Shown in pieces: positions 17,537 to 26,263 of a stretch of DNA of 64,000 bases (positions are counted from its first letter, which is position 1; every line of letters begins with the position of its first letter). Source of the stretch: Blastochloris sulfoviridis (GTDB lineage Bacteria > Pseudomonadota > Alphaproteobacteria > Rhizobiales > Xanthobacteraceae); NCBI RefSeq assembly GCF_008630065.1, contig NZ_VWPL01000006.1, positions 62,001 to 126,000 on the forward strand. The letters are read 5' to 3'. Below the pieces are notes generated by a model that worked only from the letters and a program-made list of their open reading frames with translations, was not told the DNA's origin and made no database searches. The position numbers and the translations under genes are program-made.

Positions 17537-18823
17537 CTATCTTTGCCTAATTGCATACCGCCGATCATCACATGTATTGATATACGCCCCCGCATTTTTT
17601 ATACGAACTCGCGCCCACAGCATACCAATACACACTCCGTGTATTATGTTTAACTCTTCTGCATTACCAAAGTAACACACAATCCACGCCACGTGCCCAG
17701 CAACGCAACCAATGAACATATAGTCCTTCGACAACTCTCGGCAGTTAATATACGCCAAGAACGGATATGCCATAAATAAACCAATCATTGCAAAGCCAAC
17801 AACACCAAGGCTGTAAATAATATTTACAAATAAATTTAAATGGCTTGATATCATTATATTTTTTAAATATTCACTTAGTACAATGTTTGAATTTCCAATT
17901 CCATAACCTATAATTTTTGGACTCGATTCTATTAAGTACCACCATACGTATGATCTATTGGTATTTTGAACGCCCGATCCCAACTCTTCCAGACGCGGCA
18001 TTATTGTCCCGATATAATCTATACTAAACATATATGACGTCAGGAACAAACCGACCCAGATCGAGGTCGCTATACTCGCCAACATAATTTTTCTTGTATT
18101 TCTACTAAATATTGCAATTGACATTATTCCTAATGCGAATCCAATGATACCCAATAGACTTCCTGTCAACACCAGCACAGATAACGCAATCATTATCACG
18201 ACCAAAATCGCCCCTCTTCGATACCTCATATACAACGCGGAGGCCATCAGAAGTGGAGCCAGCATCCATTGCGCTAAGTGACTTGGCTCTTGGAATGTTC
18301 CAAGCGCACGGTGGAATGCGTATTGAAATGAAACTTCCGTAGTTGTGAAATCTTGGCCTCCAGTGCCCATTCGCGTCCGTAGCGGCTCCCACAAACCAAT
18401 TTTCTGTGCTATATATATATATATCGCACTCACCGAGACCGCCACGAGAATAATCAAAATACTTGCCGCAAGCTTTTCAACCCCACAATTGATGCAGTAT
18501 TTATATACAGCAACCGTTATCAGTATATAATTTAATAGAGATATATATCTTACACCTATGAAGTACTCGTAGGGAAGGGTTGCCAGAGACGGCATTTGAC
18601 TGACGGTCCCAACAGCAATATTTACTGCCGAAATGATTATCGACCACACAACGATTACGTATAGCGGGCGCATCCATACTATACGATTGGTTTTCAGCCT
18701 TAATGTCGATGCGTATGCAAGAATTATGAACGCCGTTGAAAGCCATGGAATCGGTATCGAAAACACACTATAGGCTGCAAGTGTCTGGCAGTACAGTGCA
18801 GAAATTATGAAAACAAGCGCCAC
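17537..18823 (-). CDS. wzy: Wzy-like O-antigen/exopolysaccharide polymerase
   Basis: 428 residues from a GTG at 18823, very hydrophobic with about ten membrane helices and strongly AT-rich codons. A large periplasmic-type loop between helices contains TGGQDFTTTEVSFQYAFHRALGTFQEPSHLAQW. A second loop with LEELGSGVQNTNRSYVWWYLIESSPKIIGYGIGNSN fits the two-loop Wzy/WaaL layout (an R/N-rich loop followed by GxGxGN). Wzy enzymes polymerise undecaprenyl-linked repeat units in the periplasm. The call rests on topology, loop pattern and position beside wzx and glycosyltransferases; O-antigen ligase is the alternative. A (TA)7 tract lies inside the coding sequence. The ribosome site is weak. Confidence 0.72.
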   Translation of the reverse strand: MALVFIISALYCQTLAAYSVFSIPIPWLSTAFIILAYASTLRLKTNRIVWMRPLYVIVVWSIIISAVNIAVGTVSQMPSLATLPYEYFIGVRYISLLNYILITVAVYKYCINCGVEKLAASILIILVAVSVSAIYIYIAQKIGLWEPLRTRMGTGGQDFTTTEVSFQYAFHRALGTFQEPSHLAQWMLAPLLMASALYMRYRRGAILVVIMIALSVLVLTGSLLGIIGFALGIMSIAIFSRNTRKIMLASIATSIWVGLFLTSYMFSIDYIGTIMPRLEELGSGVQNTNRSYVWWYLIESSPKIIGYGIGNSNIVLSEYLKNIMISSHLNLFVNIIYSLGVVGFAMIGLFMAYPFLAYINCRELSKDYMFIGCVAGHVAWIVCYFGNAEELNIIHGVCIGMLWARVRIKNAGAYINTCDDRRYAIRQR

Positions 18824-18873
18824 CGAGAATAACAGTTTCTAAATTGTGAGAGATATATATCTTGTAAATGCAG

Positions 18874-20010
18874 TCAAGAGGCTAGCCAATCCATTACTCG
18901 ATCCCGCCAAGCCTCTACGGAGAATGCTTCCCTCATCGAAAGACAATTTCGGTGATGTCTTTGCCACAGCGTATGATCGCGATAGCGTAGAATTGCTTCG
19001 GCGATTGATGCCGGTTGCGGCGGGCAGACGTAGCCGTTGAACCCCGGGACAACGAGATTAGGTAGACCTCCAACGGTGGTCGTCACAACAGGCAATCCCG
19101 CCGCAATCGATTCCACCGCAGTGTAACTCGTTCCCTCTGACCAAAGCGTTGGGACGACGCTCACGTCCGCGTCCCTGTAGACACTGTAAACTGAATTCAA
19201 GTTATTAACTGCGGTCTTCACATGGCGTTCGATGCCTCGCTTTCGGGCTTCGTCCCGTATGGTATCGCTTCCGTCATGCCCTTCAGCGGACGACATCAAT
19301 AGTTCGAACTCGAAAGAAGCGTCGGCGAGCTTGCGTGCGGTGTCCAGCATCAGAAACGGACCGCGCTTCATCTCGAAACGGCGCGCAAACACGATCTTGA
19401 GTGGCGTTGAAGGCCGCATTCGTTCAGATACGTTCAATGATGAGAGATCGACGCAGTTCGGGATGTAAACGGCTTCATTCGCACTGTCCTGATGCTTCCG
19501 GTCTCGTGTGCGGAGCCAATTGATTACATTCGTATCACAGCAGGCAATCGACCGGCACGCTTGAAAGAGCGCCTGGGTTCGAATGCCCGTGGCCCATTTC
19601 GCCATGCTGCTATTTGGGCCGTCCCACCAGACGCCAACGTGATATGCTTTCGCGCCTTTAACGAAGAACGGCCAAGCATCCTCGCCTCCCATATAAATAA
19701 TGGCATCCCCAGGCCGAAGAAAGCTGCGCGTGCGCCAGCCGAACTCGGGATCACCCGACACGCGAAGGCCGGCATTCAACCCGATGACAGGCGTTCCATC
19801 AGCATCCTTGGTCTTCCAATCGGACACCCCTTTCTGAAGGATGACGCAAGGAATTTGCATCCTCTCACGTATGATCCGCGCGATATCACGGACCTTACGT
19901 TGCCTTCCACCACTCGTAGGCTCACCGACATATGATAAATAATCAGGGACGTGGAGGATGATGCGCTTGACCCATTCCGCCCACGGCTCGCTTGGAAGTT
20001 CTTTTATCAT
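18874..20010 (-). CDS. Glycosyltransferase family 4
   Basis: 378 residues. The N-terminal half has HVPDYLSYVGEPTSGGRQRKV, an acceptor-domain opening, and AKAYHVGVWWDGPNSS. The C-terminal half shows the GT-B donor site with KIVFARRFEMKRGPFLMLDTA, VSVVPTLWSEGTSYTAVESIAAGLPVVTTTVGGLPNLV and FNGYVCPPQ, the classical E-x7-E GT4 pattern. It should be a retaining transferase on the cytoplasmic face, building the repeat unit. The first 15 residues may not belong to the protein, since the fold begins near IILHVPDYL, but no better start with a ribosome site was found. It lies 18 bp from the GT2 gene upstream and 50 bp from wzy downstream. Confidence 0.84.
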   Translation of the reverse strand: MIKELPSEPWAEWVKRIILHVPDYLSYVGEPTSGGRQRKVRDIARIIRERMQIPCVILQKGVSDWKTKDADGTPVIGLNAGLRVSGDPEFGWRTRSFLRPGDAIIYMGGEDAWPFFVKGAKAYHVGVWWDGPNSSMAKWATGIRTQALFQACRSIACCDTNVINWLRTRDRKHQDSANEAVYIPNCVDLSSLNVSERMRPSTPLKIVFARRFEMKRGPFLMLDTARKLADASFEFELLMSSAEGHDGSDTIRDEARKRGIERHVKTAVNNLNSVYSVYRDADVSVVPTLWSEGTSYTAVESIAAGLPVVTTTVGGLPNLVVPGFNGYVCPPQPASIAEAILRYRDHTLWQRHHRNCLSMREAFSVEAWRDRVMDWLAS

Positions 20011-20028
20011 TTGATTTATCCAGCCAAA

Positions 20029-20973
20029 TTACGAACGCCGTCGATTAGCTCTATTTGGTAACGTTATAAACTCTATTATATCTGATTTTATACTGTTAAT
20101 TATTATACATACCGCTATTATTTCTAATTTAACAAATATCGATATATTGGCAGCAACGATGATATTTAACAAACTTATTCTAGTTTTTACGTAGTCAATA
20201 TTTCTTATAATTATTCTTAATATTGCTGCTTTGCGGATTTTATTTTTCATTATTTGCTTTGATTCCGACGCATCTCTTATGCGGTATTTACGTAAAACAT
20301 ATGGAATTGACACTATTTGTCCATATGTGGCAATGATCGCCATAATTTTTGTATCTGTGCAGTCAATTTGATCTTTATCACGTAACGCCTTTAAGGCTCC
20401 CTTGACAACTTCAGTCCTCATCAAGCCGTATATACTAAAGTACGGCCTATCTGGAAAGCATGGGAAGATAAAGAATCTTCGGCGCCGGCGTCGCCACGGG
20501 ACAGCGGCGCGAATGCTTTCTAGCTTCACATATTCCAGATGCACGCCGTAACTATCTACTACAATACTATCGCCAGATACCGCAACAACCGCCAAGTTTT
20601 TATCAAGATATTCTGACGTGTCTTGTAAAAAATCTGGCAACAATGCGTCGTCGTGAGCTAAAAATGCAAAATATTCTCCGCGCGCATGCGCTGCCACGAA
20701 TTCGAAGTTGCGAATCATTCCAATGTTAGCGCCCTGCCGAATATAATGAAATCGTGGATCTTTACGACATATCTTTTCGCATATCTCTTCCGTGGCGTCT
20801 TTCGATGCATTGTCTGAAATTATGACTTCAAAGTCGTTAAAATTCTGTGCTAACACTGATTCTAAAGCTTCTTGAATATATTGCGCGCCGTTGTGTACAG
20901 GTACTCCGATTGATACTTTGGGACGAGCGCTCATATGCTGACATTTTTCTTCCGCCATGATTTGCGATGTCAT
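20029..20973 (-). CDS. Glycosyltransferase family 2
   Basis: 314 residues from the ATG at 20973, two bases after the wzx stop with a GAGG ribosome site. The GT-A core begins with KVSIGVPVHNGAQYIQEALESVLAQ, followed by EVIISDNASKDAT and the DXD-type metal site in YFAFLAHDDALLPDF. The last third is unusual: after a basic stretch (RRRRRRFF) it becomes hydrophobic and Ile-rich, possibly a membrane-associating tail. Coding sequence is AT-rich in the 3' half. Inverting transfer of one sugar to the lipid-linked repeat unit is likely; the donor is unknown. Confidence 0.85.
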   Translation of the reverse strand: MTSQIMAEEKCQHMSARPKVSIGVPVHNGAQYIQEALESVLAQNFNDFEVIISDNASKDATEEICEKICRKDPRFHYIRQGANIGMIRNFEFVAAHARGEYFAFLAHDDALLPDFLQDTSEYLDKNLAVVAVSGDSIVVDSYGVHLEYVKLESIRAAVPWRRRRRRFFIFPCFPDRPYFSIYGLMRTEVVKGALKALRDKDQIDCTDTKIMAIIATYGQIVSIPYVLRKYRIRDASESKQIMKNKIRKAAILRIIIRNIDYVKTRISLLNIIVAANISIFVKLEIIAVCIIINSIKSDIIEFITLPNRANRRRS

Positions 20974-20975
20974 CG

Positions 20976-22487
20976 TTACCTCACATACCCCTCGCGCACC
21001 CGCCCCCACTGAACCGCCACCCGCCGGCGCACCAGCGGGGCGGCGGCAGCGGCGGCCATGAGGGCGCAGCAGCCGTAGAGAACGAGCAGGCCGGCATCCG
21101 CCACGCGGCCGATGGGATCAGGCGCCAAGGCGCGGCAGGCGAGCGCGGTGGCTGCGGCCGCAGCCAGAGGTGCTGCGACATCCTCGCCGTACCAGCGCCA
21201 TTTGTCGTTCGGCAGCAGCCGGCGGTGCATCAGGCCGATGGCGATGGTGACATAGCCCGTGGTGAGCGTGACCCAGATCCAGGCGGCCCCTATGCCGCCG
21301 AACGCCGGCACCACCACCAGAAGCGCCGGCACCAGGACAATCACCGCCGCCGTATTGACCTTGAAGGTCAGCGACGTCCATCCGTGCGCGAGCTGCAAAT
21401 TATAGGGAATGAACATGAAGCCGTGCAGCAGGCTGCCGAACGCCAGCACCCGCAGAATGGGCGCGACCTCCGCGGCAAGGGCAGCATCGCCGGTCCAGAT
21501 CGCCACGATCCGCTCGCCGAACAGGATCAGCATCATCGCCGCCGGCGCCAGCATCACCGTCACCAGCTGCGCGCCCAGATGATAGGTCTCGCGCAGCGCC
21601 GCCTGATCGCCTCTGGCGACGAGCTGTGTGAAGCGGGGGTAGAAGGCGTTCGAGATCGGCCCCACCATCAGATAGAGGGCACCCGCCAATGTCGCGGCCA
21701 GCGCATAATGGGCGAATTCCTCCAGCGGCAGCAGGCGCGACAACAGTGTCTTGTCGACCTGCGTCAGCAGCAGCGCCATCAACGTGATGCCGACCATGCC
21801 GGCGGCGAAGCGGCCGACCTCGCGCAGGGCCGCAACCGAGAAGCGGGCGAAGCGGCCGATCGCCGGCAGAACGCGATAGACGCAGATGTGGAGCACCACC
21901 ACCGAGAGCGCTGCGACTGCCATCTGCCAGATGAAGAAGGCCTCGATGGTCGGCGACACGAAGGCCAGAACGCCGATGACGCCGACATTGCGCAGCGTGA
22001 CCATCGTGCTGGTCACCGCGTTCTGCAGCACCTGGCGCTGCAGGCCACTGAGGGCGCTGACATAGACGCTCTCGATGAACGACAGCCCCACCACGCCGCC
22101 CATGATGGCGATCGCCTGCGCCACGGTCTCGGCCGGCAGGCCCCGCGCATTCAGCCAGCCTGTCGCGATCCAGCCCGAGGCAGCCCACATCGCCGCCGCG
22201 GCAGCAACGGCGATCCCCAACGCAATCAGCTCGATGCTGCGCAGCAGGTCACGGATATGCTCGGCGCTGCGCTCGCCGCCGAGAAAGCGCGCCATCTCGC
22301 GATTGAGCGCCGGCCGCAGCCCCATGTCGAACAGGCTGAGCCACGCCAGGAGAACCGCATAGACCGCGATCAGCCCGTAGGCCTCGACGCCGAGATAGCG
22401 GATGTAGACGGGAATGAAGGCGAAGGCGAGCAGCCCCCGCCAGGCCTGACCGGCGAAGTTGGCCGCGACGTTGGCCTTGAGCGCCAT
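20976..22487 (-). CDS. wzx: Wzx-type oligosaccharide flippase
   Basis: 503 residues with a continuous pattern of hydrophobic helices (about 12-14) and the polysaccharide-flippase N-terminus: NFAGQAWRGLLAFAFIPVYIRYLGVEAYGL, interrupted here by family-typical glycine and proline positions. DMGLRPALNREMARFLGG follows, and it is a hallmark of this family. It moves the undecaprenyl-pyrophosphate-linked repeat unit across the inner membrane for Wzy. Its ATG overlaps the stop of the upstream CmcI-family gene by one base (TGATG). It is GC-rich, unlike the wzy gene of the same locus. Confidence 0.87.
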   Translation of the reverse strand: MALKANVAANFAGQAWRGLLAFAFIPVYIRYLGVEAYGLIAVYAVLLAWLSLFDMGLRPALNREMARFLGGERSAEHIRDLLRSIELIALGIAVAAAAAMWAASGWIATGWLNARGLPAETVAQAIAIMGGVVGLSFIESVYVSALSGLQRQVLQNAVTSTMVTLRNVGVIGVLAFVSPTIEAFFIWQMAVAALSVVVLHICVYRVLPAIGRFARFSVAALREVGRFAAGMVGITLMALLLTQVDKTLLSRLLPLEEFAHYALAATLAGALYLMVGPISNAFYPRFTQLVARGDQAALRETYHLGAQLVTVMLAPAAMMLILFGERIVAIWTGDAALAAEVAPILRVLAFGSLLHGFMFIPYNLQLAHGWTSLTFKVNTAAVIVLVPALLVVVPAFGGIGAAWIWVTLTTGYVTIAIGLMHRRLLPNDKWRWYGEDVAAPLAAAAATALACRALAPDPIGRVADAGLLVLYGCCALMAAAAAAPLVRRRVAVQWGRVREGYVR

Positions 22488-23272
22488 CAGCCGATGCGCT
22501 TCAGATAGCCGTCAGGGGCCACGGTGATCAGCAGCTTGTTCTCGATCGATTTGTCGATCTCGAACTCGGGATGCGATTTCAGATACTGCCACACCGCCGT
22601 TTTCGGGTTGTCGCCCTTGCCCCAGGGGCGATCGGGGAAGAAGTCGTCGGGCAGGTCCTCGACCACGGTGTCGAACACCACGCAGTAGCTGTCGCGGCTG
22701 ACGAGCGGCGCGTACGCCTCAAGCTCCGCCAGCACGTGGGCGTGGGTGTGGTTGGAATCGAGAAACACCATGATGCGCTCTGCGCTCTTCGCGCGCTCCT
22801 GCACCCGCGCCACCACGTCGGGCGCGATGGAGGACCCCTCGATCATCTCGATGCGGCTGCGCATGGGGTGCGCCTCAAGCGCCGCGCGATTGTGGGCGCG
22901 GATGTCGATGTCGAGGCCCAGCACCTTGCGCTTCGGAGATGTCGGATCGAGCGTCTCGCCGCGCCCCGCCGCGTCGGCATAATCGAGCAGCGCCAGGATC
23001 GAGGCGCTGAGCACCAGCGAGCCGCCATGGGCGATGCCGGTCTCGATGATGAGGTCCGGCTTGACCTGCCAGATGAGTTCTTGAACGGCGACAATGTCCT
23101 GGGGGAACTGAATAATTGGCCTTCCAAGCCAGTCATAGTTGTATGAATATTTGTACTTCGCGGTATTTTTGACAAATTCGATACCAAATTCGTTCAGAGA
23201 GCGATCTCCACCCAATTCAACAATAGTCATTGAGCGATTTTGCTTAAATTCGATGACAGCCTCAGACATCAT
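22487..23272 (-). CDS. CmcI-family protein (cephalosporin hydroxylase / O-methyltransferase-like)
   Basis: 261 residues. It has the CmcI signature: YNYDWLGRPIIQFPQDIVAVQELIW, then the SAM-binding strand DLIIETGIAHGGSLVLSASIL, LGLDIDIR and VMVFLDSNHTHAHV-like segments. Despite the family name, members in polysaccharide loci are SAM-dependent methyltransferases of Rossmann fold. Here it most likely O-methylates a sugar of the repeat unit. The first of two consecutive ATGs (23272) overlaps the acetyltransferase stop as ATGA; the second (23269) is better spaced from the GGGGGAG ribosome site. Its stop overlaps the wzx start by one base. Confidence 0.82.
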   Translation of the reverse strand: MMSEAVIEFKQNRSMTIVELGGDRSLNEFGIEFVKNTAKYKYSYNYDWLGRPIIQFPQDIVAVQELIWQVKPDLIIETGIAHGGSLVLSASILALLDYADAAGRGETLDPTSPKRKVLGLDIDIRAHNRAALEAHPMRSRIEMIEGSSIAPDVVARVQERAKSAERIMVFLDSNHTHAHVLAELEAYAPLVSRDSYCVVFDTVVEDLPDDFFPDRPWGKGDNPKTAVWQYLKSHPEFEIDKSIENKLLITVAPDGYLKRIG

Positions 23273-23925
23273 TTCTCCCCCGTGAACTTAATAATGCGTC
23301 CTGGATTTCCTGCGACGACAGCCCGAGGAGGAACATCCTTGGTCACAACGGATCCAGCGCCGATAATGGCACCGGATCCGATACTCAATCGAGGCAGCAC
23401 AACCGAACCAGCTCCGATGAATGCAAACGCGCCGACGTTTATGCACCCGCAAAGAACTGCGCCGGGGCCAATGTGAACGCCGTCGTCGATTTGTGTTTCA
23501 TGGTCGACGACGGATCCATGGTTGATGATGCAAGCGTCACCGACGCCAACATCGGCCGCGACTGTTGCATTTGCTAACACTTGGCAACCTTTTCCGATGC
23601 GAACACTCGAAGAAACTATCGAGCCTGGATGGATAATCGAACTCACGTTGATCTCTGCATTCTCAAAATCTTTCTGTATACAAAGCCGGTCCCGCCCTCG
23701 GGCACCTCCAATTGCGACTATCCCACTATAGTCGGATGGATCGTTTATAATATTTCTCCACTCTATAAATCCATCCCACCCATGTCTCAATTCAACTCCG
23801 CTCAGGATACTTCTCGCTGAGCGGTCATTGTCGAATAGCGCTACGACCTGTCCGCCAATCAGGTTCACAAGTTCAGAGACAACCTTTGCATGCCCCGAGC
23901 TGCCCCAGATCACGAATTTGCGCAT
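23269..23925 (-). CDS. NeuD/PglD-family sugar O/N-acyltransferase
   Basis: 218 residues. The N-terminal nucleotide-sugar-binding subdomain begins VIWGSSGHAKVVSELVNL, the NeuD/PglD signature. From about residue 95 there is a left-handed beta-helix of hexapeptide repeats (IIHPGSIVSSSVRIGKG and so on), with the catalytic-type histidine in IINHGSVVDHE and the C-terminal VVAGNPGRIIKF. PglD relatives acetylate the amino group of UDP-4-amino-sugars made by an adjacent aminotransferase, and the gene here overlaps a DegT-family aminotransferase by 16 bp, supporting N-acylation of an amino sugar. Confidence 0.86.
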   Translation of the reverse strand: MRKFVIWGSSGHAKVVSELVNLIGGQVVALFDNDRSARSILSGVELRHGWDGFIEWRNIINDPSDYSGIVAIGGARGRDRLCIQKDFENAEINVSSIIHPGSIVSSSVRIGKGCQVLANATVAADVGVGDACIINHGSVVDHETQIDDGVHIGPGAVLCGCINVGAFAFIGAGSVVLPRLSIGSGAIIGAGSVVTKDVPPRAVVAGNPGRIIKFTGEK

Positions 23926-25040
23926 TTTTTTGAATTTGACATCAGAGTGTTGGCAACTATTTTCGTAACTAACCGCATCTCGGCAGTCTTCAAATCGTGA
24001 AACGTCGGAAGATTAATTCCCTGAAAAAATTGCCCGTAACTCACCCGGTTCTCTGGCTTTGAATGAAATGCTGGTAACATGCTCAGCGGCCAAAAGAACA
24101 CTCGTCCGTCTATATTGTTTCTTTTGAACTCGATCAGCAGAGCGTCACGATCAAAGGCAACCCCTTCCTCCGCCACGATCGTCGGCATCCAGAACCCGTT
24201 CACTGTCCCGTCAGGCTCCGGATTCATTCGCAACGGCAGCCCGGCAAGTGCGGCCCTATAAAACTCGAACACCCGCCGCTTTCCGGCGATAAGCTCATCA
24301 ATCCGCTCGACCTGCGCACAGCCAATCGCTGCTTCAATATTCGACATCTTGTATTTGAAGCCGATCATGTCAGGCCAAAACTGCTTGGTCTGGCTACGGG
24401 AACGTCCGTGATTGCTGAGCGTCAGAACCCTTTCGTAGAGGGCTTCGTCATTCGTGACGAACATCCCGCCTTCACCGGTGGAGACCGTCTTGGTGCCGTG
24501 AAACGAGAAGGTGCCGAACACACCCATGGAACCGGCGTGGCGGCCTCTCCACCGAGAGCCGATCGCCTCCGCGGCATCCTCAATGATCGGAATTCCATGC
24601 CGGCGGCCGATTTCCAGCAGCCGGTCCATGTCGCAGAGATTGCCATAGAGGTGCGTCGCGATAATGGCCTTGGTCCGCGGTGTGATGGCGGCTTCTGCGC
24701 AATCTGGGTCAATGCACCATGTGTCGGGAAGCACATCAACGAGGATCGGTGTCGCCCCGACATAGGTGATCGGCGCGGCCGTCGCGATCCAATTGATATC
24801 GGCGAGAATGACCTCATCTCCGACACCGACACCGAGACCGGCCAGCCCCATGTGCAAAGCGCCGGTGCAGCTCGATGTCGCAATGGCGTAGCGTGTCCCA
24901 ACAAATGTCCGCCATAGATCCTCGAACCGATAGATATAGTCGTAGCAGTGCTCGCCCCAACCGTTCCGGGCAGCGTCCGTGGCGTACGCGACCTCCTTCT
25001 CGGTGATCGACGGCTTCGTATAGGCAATTCGACCGCTCAT
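23910..25040 (-). CDS. DegT/DnrJ/EryC1/StrS PLP-dependent sugar aminotransferase
   Basis: 376 residues from the ATG at 25040, which overlaps the upstream methyltransferase stop as ATGA. Family landmarks: the early KPSITEKEV and SCTGALHMGLAGLGVGVGDEV, the aspartate segment PIIEDAAEAIGS, and the PLP-lysine motif SFHGTKTVSTGEGGM around residue 185. It transfers an amino group from glutamate to a keto-sugar nucleotide. The substrate could be CDP-4-keto-6-deoxyhexose from the upstream genes or a UDP-4-keto sugar made elsewhere. It is not a RfbH-type 3-dehydratase: the lysine is present, whereas RfbH has histidine there, and no iron-sulfur cysteine motif is seen. Confidence 0.88.
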   Translation of the reverse strand: MSGRIAYTKPSITEKEVAYATDAARNGWGEHCYDYIYRFEDLWRTFVGTRYAIATSSCTGALHMGLAGLGVGVGDEVILADINWIATAAPITYVGATPILVDVLPDTWCIDPDCAEAAITPRTKAIIATHLYGNLCDMDRLLEIGRRHGIPIIEDAAEAIGSRWRGRHAGSMGVFGTFSFHGTKTVSTGEGGMFVTNDEALYERVLTLSNHGRSRSQTKQFWPDMIGFKYKMSNIEAAIGCAQVERIDELIAGKRRVFEFYRAALAGLPLRMNPEPDGTVNGFWMPTIVAEEGVAFDRDALLIEFKRNNIDGRVFFWPLSMLPAFHSKPENRVSYGQFFQGINLPTFHDLKTAEMRLVTKIVANTLMSNSKKCANS

Positions 25041-26263
25041 AACACGTCCAACTCCGGAACTGCCGTTACGAACCGACCGCCCCAGCCCGCCACGTCGCCG
25101 TGCGCCGCGGCGATTTCGTCCTTGAGGTTCCACGGCAGGATCAGCACGAAATCGGGTCGCTGCTCCGCCAGCGCTTGCGGCGGCAGGATCGGGATGTGGC
25201 TTCCCGGCAGGAAGCGTCCCTGCTTGGAGGGCGCCGCATCGCAGACGAAGGCGAGAAGGTCCGGCCGGATGCCGGCGAAATTGAGCAGGGTGTTGCCCTT
25301 GGCAGCCGCGCCATAGGCGGCAAAGGTGCGGCCTGCCCGCCTCTGCTCGACGAGAAACGACAACAGATCGAGCTTCACCCGCTCGGCCCGGCGCTGCAGG
25401 TCGCCATAATAGGCCAGTCCGGTGACGCCGGCGGCGCGCTCGCGCGCCAGCAATGCTTCCACACGCGGGCTCGCCGCGTGCGCCTGCGCCTCGCTGCGAC
25501 AGGCAAAGACGCGCAATGAGCCGCCATGGGTCGGCAGCTCCTCGACATCGAACACCCGCAGGCCCTGGCTGGCAAAGATCGTCGTCACCGCATGCAGCGA
25601 CAGATAGGAATAGTGTTCGTGATAGATGGTGTCGAACTGGCAGCCATCGACCAGCCGCGTCAGGTGCGGAAACTCGAAGGTCGCCACGCCCTCCGGCGCC
25701 AAGGCCTCGCGGAAGCCGGCGACGAAGTCGTTGATGTCGGGGACGTGCGCCAGCACGTTGTTGGCGGCGATGAGGTCCGCCGACCGGCGCGTTCCGGCCA
25801 ATTGCCGGCCGGTTTCGGCGCCGAAGAACAGCTCGAGCGTCTCGATGCCCCTAGCGCGAGCCGCGGCGGCCGTGGACGCGGTCGGCTCGATACCGAGGCA
25901 GGGAATGCCGGCGGCCTGCACGAACTGCAGCAGATAGCCGTCATTCGAGGCGATCTCGACGACGAAGCTGTCGCCATTGAGGCCGAACCGCTCGATCATC
26001 GCCGCCACATACCGGCGCGCGTGCTCGACCCAACTCGCCGAGACCGACGAGAAATAGGCGTAGTCCGGCGTGAACAGTTCGTCCGCGCGATGATAGGCCG
26101 GTGCCTGCACCAGCCAGCAGCGATCGCACACCAGGGCCTTGAGCGGCGCGTAGAGCTCCGGCTCGCCAAGCTGATCGCGCGACAGATAGGCGTTCGACGG
26201 CGGCTGGTGACCGAGATCGACCAGCACATGATCGAGCGGTGCACCGCAGTGACGGCACTTCAT
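25037..26263 (-). CDS. Sugar C-methyltransferase (EvaC/TylCIII-like) with N-terminal zinc site
   Basis: 408 residues from the ATG at 26263 (MKCRHCGAPL). The N-terminal zinc site is CRHCG with CDRCW about 35 residues later. The SAM domain has FVVEIASNDGYLLQFV. The family catalytic-region motif is FDTIYHEHYSYLSLHAV, followed by LPTHGGSLRVFA and the C-terminal YGAAAKGNTLLNF. These are the exact landmarks of Methyltransf_13/14 enzymes, which put a methyl on the carbon next to a keto group of a nucleotide sugar (usually C-3 of a 4-keto-6-deoxy sugar). The genes immediately upstream make and epimerise CDP-4-keto-6-deoxyglucose, so a 3-C-methyl branched sugar is the likely product. ATGA overlaps occur at both ends. 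Confidence 0.88.
   Translation of the reverse strand: MKCRHCGAPLDHVLVDLGHQPPSNAYLSRDQLGEPELYAPLKALVCDRCWLVQAPAYHRADELFTPDYAYFSSVSASWVEHARRYVAAMIERFGLNGDSFVVEIASNDGYLLQFVQAAGIPCLGIEPTASTAAAARARGIETLELFFGAETGRQLAGTRRSADLIAANNVLAHVPDINDFVAGFREALAPEGVATFEFPHLTRLVDGCQFDTIYHEHYSYLSLHAVTTIFASQGLRVFDVEELPTHGGSLRVFACRSEAQAHAASPRVEALLARERAAGVTGLAYYGDLQRRAERVKLDLLSFLVEQRRAGRTFAAYGAAAKGNTLLNFAGIRPDLLAFVCDAAPSKQGRFLPGSHIPILPPQALAEQRPDFVLILPWNLKDEIAAAHGDVAGWGGRFVTAVPELDVL

Noticed and set aside
15064-21000. A mobile element responsible for the AT-rich segment
   Set aside because: No transposase, integrase, terminal repeats or attachment site was seen; recombination between loci is sufficient.
23910-25040. 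RfbH-type CDP-4-keto-6-deoxyglucose 3-dehydrase
   Set aside because: The PLP-binding position is Lys (HGTKTV) and no iron-sulfur cysteine set is visible, so it is an ordinary DegT aminotransferase.
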